Shown in pieces: positions 59,841 to 64,000 of a stretch of DNA of 64,000 bases. The stretch comes from Nemertoderma westbladi (Eukaryota; Xenacoelomorpha; Nemertodermatida; Nemertodermatidae), in the NCBI GenBank assembly GCA_032718475.1, contig JAUCBJ010007487.1, positions 1 to 64,000 of the forward strand. The letters are read 5' to 3'. Under the pieces are notes generated by a model. It made no database searches, was not told the DNA's origin, and saw nothing but the letters and a program-made list of their open reading frames with translations. The position numbers and the translations under genes are program-made. Each line of letters begins with the position of its first letter. The stretch's first letter is position 1.

Positions 59841-60435
59841 CTAAAATAAATCACAAAGTTTAAATGTAAAATTAATTATATCCGAGTAATATTAGCCCCA
59901 TGCGGTTAACTTTGTATCCCTACTGAATACATACCTAGATTAGGATTAATTGAGATTGCAACATTTAGTAATTATCATTCAAAATTGATACACACGAGAT
60001 ACAATACTAGTAATTCCATGGAAAACATAACTTAATTAATTAGTGTGGAATTAATTTCGCACTACCAAATGGTACAGGGCGACATATGTTCTAACTTTAT
60101 ATCGCAGTGCGACAATATTTCCCAGTATGTCATAACTCCACGTCGAGATGTATTCGGCCAGATGTATGTCCAATATTTTCAGTACTTTGTTTAATTTACA
60201 GTGGTTTGAATTCATATTATACTAATTAATTACTGATTGCGATTCCCACCAATCACCCATCCATTCTCAATCCACTAAATTACTTTGACGGAACGAGATA
60301 AATAAGCTAATTATTAAAATATTATTTTTATTTAATTTTAATTTGTATATTTAAAGATAAATGGTACAAAGATAAACCCTTATTTACATTTTATATAAAA
60401 ATACTATAAACGGACTGCATAATCAGAAATGATTG
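59841..60435. other. AT-rich DNA, no gene seen
   Basis: No exon, repeat or RNA gene recognised. Confidence 0.45.
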
Positions 60436-60812
60436 GTCTATAAAATATTGGAGGTGTTTCGTTGGTTAACCCAAGCTTGAGCCGCCTCCGCTTTAAAGGA
60501 CATTGCTTTCCAGTGAAGTCCAGCCTGTGCACAATCTTGTGCTTTTGGTATCCCAATGGAGTAAATAAGCATGGTGGACGACTGCCCATGACTTTCTTGA
60601 GGACAGTCTGTGACTTTCTTGAGACGCAAAGTCATGGGGAATAGAGAGTTGTGGCGGCGCAAATTTGTCGATAGGCCGGCGTAGCATTCTTAATGCACGC
60701 TACATTGGACTTTCCAATTATGGATTGCATGGTGGTGACAAAAGGTTTTCGTCAAGCCAGCATAGCATCTCAATGTGCAGCTTCACTGCAGCATGCCGAT
60801 TGTAGTAGTAGT
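60436..60812 (+). mobile_element. LINE family X 3' fragment, copy e (opposite orientation)
   Basis: Plus-strand LINE 3' end: the CCGCTTTAAAGGACATTGCTTT region, then CATGGTGGACGACTGCCCATG and GAGAGTTGTGGCGGCGCAAA, with an internal duplication of CAGTCTGTGACTTTCTTGAG-like sequence. It ends GCAGCATGCCGAT followed by (TGTAGTAGTAG), the family's short tail. Non-coding, broken. Confidence 0.8.
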
Positions 60813-61729
60813 CTGATAGCACGTTGATAGTTCTTGTCATTCCTGCCCAGCACAAAACATCATCATATAGATGCAGCTGCAATAACTAAGATACAGCAAT
60901 AGTCTGATATCCAGATTACACAAATCTGCCTTTGCTCATACCATTACACCTTAAGACACTAAAATAGGTAACTGAATATGAATTACACTGTATTAACTAA
61001 TTAACAGCACAACACTGACTGAATGGATATAGAATAAAGGTGAAATATGATGTCGAATCACATACTGAGTATCTACAAATAGCGGTTCTCTATTGGCTAA
61101 TCAGTAAGGTGATAATTGGGTGATGATTAGGTTACTATTCACCTGGAGAGCAGTAACCTGATAATATATTGCCCCAATAAGATTTTACAATGTAACATGG
61201 GTTGAATCACGATGCAACCCCTTGGCAAAACCAATAATGTAGAATTAATTTAGGGTAATTAGATCGCTCTATAATTTGGGGGTTAGATAAAACTGAATAG
61301 ATGGGGTTTGTGAAATGAGGGTCAGAAGCGCATGCACTAGGATTATAATCCGGAAAAATGTTAATAAAATGGAAACAATTTTTTTTAAAGGTGAACTATA
61401 AATAATTTACTGATTAATCAATCAGTCAGGGGATCAAAATAATTATAAAATAATGTTTCAAATTTGATAAAATGTGATCTTCTTGATCTACAGTACGAAT
61501 TTAATTATCCATTCCCCTGGATTCATATTTGCCAATATGGGTCCAAGTGTATCTCTCAGAAAATCAAGTTTCAAGGGTGTTTGGTTTTCCAAATGTGGCC
61601 AGGTATACATTGTGTGCAATGGGGAAGATATGGATAAATGTTGGTACATATGATTCCATGGGAATGAATAATTAAAATGGTACTGTATCTATCTATAAAC
61701 GGCTGCATTGCAGCTGTACATTGAGATGC
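60813..61729. other. AT-rich DNA, no gene seen
   Basis: No supported coding exon. A short GGCTGCATTGCAGCTG fragment at 61692-61710 resembles the LINE family X terminus. Confidence 0.45.
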
Positions 61730-61911
61730 TTTGATAGATAGATAGATAGATTTATTTATACATTATGTAAAAACAATATCAAATACACCAAACAATGTAC
61801 CGGTATACTGGTATAAAGGTATTGTCCAACATAACATATAGGATTACCCCTAAAGCTTTGCAGCTTATTTCCAAGGGGGTCCTTTATGGCTTAACAAAAC
61901 AATTTGTGTGA
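61730..61911 (-). mobile_element. CR1/L2-like LINE 3' end with (GATA)n tail
   Basis: On the minus strand, GGACCCCCTTGGAAATAAGC followed by an AT-rich end and ATAAATAAATC(TATC)n. This is the style of a CR1/L2 3' untranslated region with a tetranucleotide tail. It has no coding part and lies just beyond the LINE piece attached to the ECH1-like gene. Confidence 0.6.
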
Positions 61912-62041
61912 TCTACATTTGGCTTGCTGTGGTGCAGCGTGCATTACGAATGCTATGCCGGCATGTCGATAAAATTGAGCCGCCACAACTCCCTCCTATC
62001 CCCCATGACTTTCACGAGATTATCCGCATCTTCAACTTCAA
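61912..62041 (-). mobile_element. LINE family X 3' end joined to the ECH1-like gene (copy f)
   Basis: Minus strand: CTTGAAGTTGAAGATGCGGA, then GTCATGGGGGATAGGAGGGA, GTTGTGGCGGCTCAATTTTA and GACATGCCGGCATAGCATTC. This matches the last 130 bases of the other family X copies, which encode TGLED..DL..VMGDR.LWR before the 3' end. It starts 8-10 bases after the ECH1-like stop codon and has the same orientation. Confidence 0.82.
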
Positions 62042-62048
62042 GGTTGAC

Positions 62049-63020
62049 CTACAGGTCGTTGAACTCTGGCTTTGTTTTAGCCATTGCGCTTTGGAAGGAT
62101 ATGATTGTATCTTCGCTTTGAAGAAGGCCGCCATTCATATTGAGTACTTGTCTCATCCCCTCCTCAACAGTGCGATCCTGACTATAAACCAGACTTATTT
62201 TAGTTCCCTGAACCGCAACCGGCGACAACGCTGCGATCCTATTGGCTGTCTCCATGGCAACGGCCAACGAGGCATCTGCATCCGCCTCTAGTCTGCTAAT
62301 TAAATTAAAGTCCCTGGCCTCCTTGGAGTCAAACTTCCTGGCAGTGTAGCAGACTTCCCGGGCCCAGCTATGGTTACCCGTCACCTTAGGCAACCGCTGT
62401 AGGGTCCCCAAATCTGCCACAAATCCCATCTCGACCTCCTTTACTTGGAACCAAGCGTCTAGCGACGCGTATCGGACATCGCACGCCGTTACCAGGTCCA
62501 CCGCCGCACCCAAACAAGCACCGTGTACGGATACAACCACCGGTTTCGGGCACTCCTCCACGGCGTTAATCGACTCCTGGAACTCGCCAGCAATCCCACG
62601 CATAGAGAACCAACGTCGCCCTGGTTCCAACTCCGCTGTACCCATAGCGAACGCTTCCAACGCAGGCAAATCGATCCCCGAGGAGAAAGCCAGTCCCTCC
62701 CCACTCAGTACCACCGCTCGGCATTTATTGTCCTTCCCCAACTCGGAGAAACACTCGCGGATTTCCTCGAACACTTTTAGGTTCAATGCGTTGCGTTTCT
62801 CAGCGCGGTTTAGCCGTACGTGCGCTACGTAGGACGCCGGTCGGCTCACGTCCAACGTAGCGAACGAGTAATCGCGAGTTCCTGTATATTTAAACCGCGC
62901 CGGTACCGGTAGACCTGGGTTGCAGGTCGGGGAGGAACCGAATCCAGTTACGTTTCGGTTCACTTTACTGATACCAGTGCAGTGGAGGCATCGTCGAAGT
63001 GGGGTTTTAACAATCAACAT
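62049..63020 (-). CDS. ECH1: Delta(3,5)-delta(2,4)-dienoyl-CoA isomerase (ECH1-like), intronless
   Basis: 323 residues from ATG 63020 to TAG, a single uninterrupted frame. It is a member of the crotonase fold that shifts double bonds of 3,5-dienoyl-CoA to 2,4-dienoyl-CoA during beta-oxidation of unsaturated fatty acids. The oxyanion-hole segments are FSSGIDL (112-117) and GACLGAAVDL (167-176). Catalytic residues equivalent to rat Asp176, Glu196 and Asp204 are D175, E195 and D203 (in VDLVTACDVRY, QVKEVEMGF and ADLGTLQRLP). The N-terminus is basic and Ser/Thr-rich, consistent with a mitochondrial presequence. The protein ends NDL, not the SKL peroxisomal signal of the mammalian enzyme. ECH1 genes usually have many introns; the absence of introns and the adjoining LINE suggest a retrocopy, but with an intact frame. 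Confidence 0.93.
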   Translation of the reverse strand: MLIVKTPLRRCLHCTGISKVNRNVTGFGSSPTCNPGLPVPARFKYTGTRDYSFATLDVSRPASYVAHVRLNRAEKRNALNLKVFEEIRECFSELGKDNKCRAVVLSGEGLAFSSGIDLPALEAFAMGTAELEPGRRWFSMRGIAGEFQESINAVEECPKPVVVSVHGACLGAAVDLVTACDVRYASLDAWFQVKEVEMGFVADLGTLQRLPKVTGNHSWAREVCYTARKFDSKEARDFNLISRLEADADASLAVAMETANRIAALSPVAVQGTKISLVYSQDRTVEEGMRQVLNMNGGLLQSEDTIISFQSAMAKTKPEFNDL

Positions 63021-63652
63021 ACCGTTAATTGATGATGGAGTTATTATATTAATATTAAATAATATTAAATATCGTATTAGTTATTCAGAGGGGTCTCTAA
63101 TGAATTAACATTTCTTGTTTATTGTTTATGAACAATTCCCACAAAGTTCAATCAGCAATCACAACTTCTAGTATAACTATAAAATATAATATATGGATTG
63201 GATATATAATTATGATGTAAATAGAAAAGATATCTCATGTAATATTTGGAATAAAACATACTCTACTCACCATATACACTCAATAATAAACTCTTTTGTA
63301 TAATCTAACACCAAATAAACATAAGCATATACTGTACGCCTATATTCGACTAATTATTACGACTAAATATTAATTTTAATTACCTATGTAATTTAAAGGG
63401 ATATATTATACTTATATATAGTTTTCGTACTTATATAGCGCAAGTCGTATAATTATCAGTGCCAATATTGTTACAGTCCTCCAATCGTTAATACTGAATT
63501 ACTGTTCATTTACTGGAGTATTTCTCAGAAGGGGCAGTACCAAGGTCGCCTTGGGTAGTACTGATTACAGTTTATAGTAATATACGTTTGTATACAATAT
63601 GTCATACCATATGAAGATATGTGATAAGTATACAAATACAAAAAGCATAAAC
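63021..63652. other. AT-rich DNA, no gene seen
   Basis: Upstream of the ECH1-like gene on the minus strand. No promoter motif recognised. Confidence 0.4.
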
Positions 63653-63755
63653 GTCAGAGGCGTAGCTATAGGGTGGGTAGGAGGGGTTTCTTGCCCCCTG
63701 GCGCCAAAAAGTTCGTTTAACCCCGGGTGAAGAGAAACCAAACTACGCCTCTGAC
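63653..63755. mobile_element. Small MITE-like element with 13-bp inverted ends
   Basis: GTCAGAGGCGTAG (63653-63665) and CTACGCCTCTGAC (63743-63755) are exact reverse complements enclosing about 77 bases. The CAGAGGCGTAGC end resembles termini of non-autonomous hAT-type elements. I see no flanking duplication. Confidence 0.55.
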
Positions 63756-64000
63756 TACTGTAAAAACCTAAAATATAAAACACTAATTAAGAAGAAAAGT
63801 TCTAATATCATAAATGCATTTTAATTATATTAAATTGAAACGACTTAATAAATAATTTCATTTGTCATATTAAAACGTTTAATGTATTAAATTATTTAAT
63901 TACGCCATAAATTAATTATACACTGTAATTGTGAATAACCTTTTTTCACCCGGGTGAATAACATCCCTTATCAGAGTCAACTGCTCTTTGGGGCCGTTTC
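63756..64000. other. AT-rich edge, no gene seen
   Basis: Contains a 14-bp palindrome TTCACCCGGGTGAA near 63945-63958. No other feature. Confidence 0.4.

Overview
This window is nuclear DNA from an animal, probably a marine invertebrate; I cannot name the phylum. The evidence is spliced genes with GT..AG introns up to about 22 kb, BEL/Pao LTR retrotransposons, CR1/L2-like and other LINE fragments, large satellite arrays, and an AT-rich background full of poly-G/poly-C runs and ACCGGTAC motifs. Host genes are on the minus strand and occupy little of the window. Most of it is intron filled with mobile and repetitive DNA.

Host layout (minus strand, read from high to low coordinates). An intronless dienoyl-CoA isomerase gene (ECH1-like, 62049-63020) is followed 8-10 bases after its stop by the 3' end of a LINE, as expected of a template-switch retrocopy. 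Three exons of a GRAF/oligophrenin-type RhoGAP gene (gene A: 59651-59840, 37760-37906, 17111-17385) join in perfect phase across two introns of about 20-22 kb. Four exons of a second GRAF/oligophrenin-type gene (gene B: 7514-7691, 5260-5414, 5021-5135, 3574-3741) encode its N-terminal BAR domain and run off the left edge. The two are therefore tandem relatives: gene A shows its RhoGAP end, gene B its BAR end. Gene B exon 3 carries an apparent frameshift.

Mobile layout. Element 1 (17919-32180, 14.3 kb, plus strand) is a very young, apparently intact BEL/Pao element. It has two 538-bp LTRs differing at one base, a GACAC target duplication and a GGGGGGGAG polypurine tract. It has three long frames: a coiled-coil/Asn-rich ORF1; ORF2 (gag-like DUF1759 region, protease, RT, RNase H, integrase), reached by a -1 shift at a G11 run; and ORF3 after pol, with a DEDD-exonuclease-like N-terminus and three CCHC zinc knuckles. 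A 0.55-kb array of 17 small hairpins lies between pol and ORF3. It inserted into an older LINE inside a gene A intron.

Element 2 (41496-58842, 17.3 kb, plus strand) is a second BEL/Pao element with one 2721-residue gag-pol frame. Its two LTRs share R-U5 but have unrelated U3 regions and no target duplication, so it looks chimeric. After pol it has an unknown 471-residue accessory frame within a 1.5-kb tandem duplication; the second copy is a pseudogene. Element 2 lies in the other gene A intron, next to a 2.1-kb satellite of 26-bp units.

The rest is a degraded CR1/L2-like LINE (150-2470), six copies of one 5'-truncated LINE family, a 2-kb satellite of 68-bp units (9022-10975) derived from a dispersed repeat, smaller tandem arrays, foldbacks and AT-rich DNA in which I see no gene.
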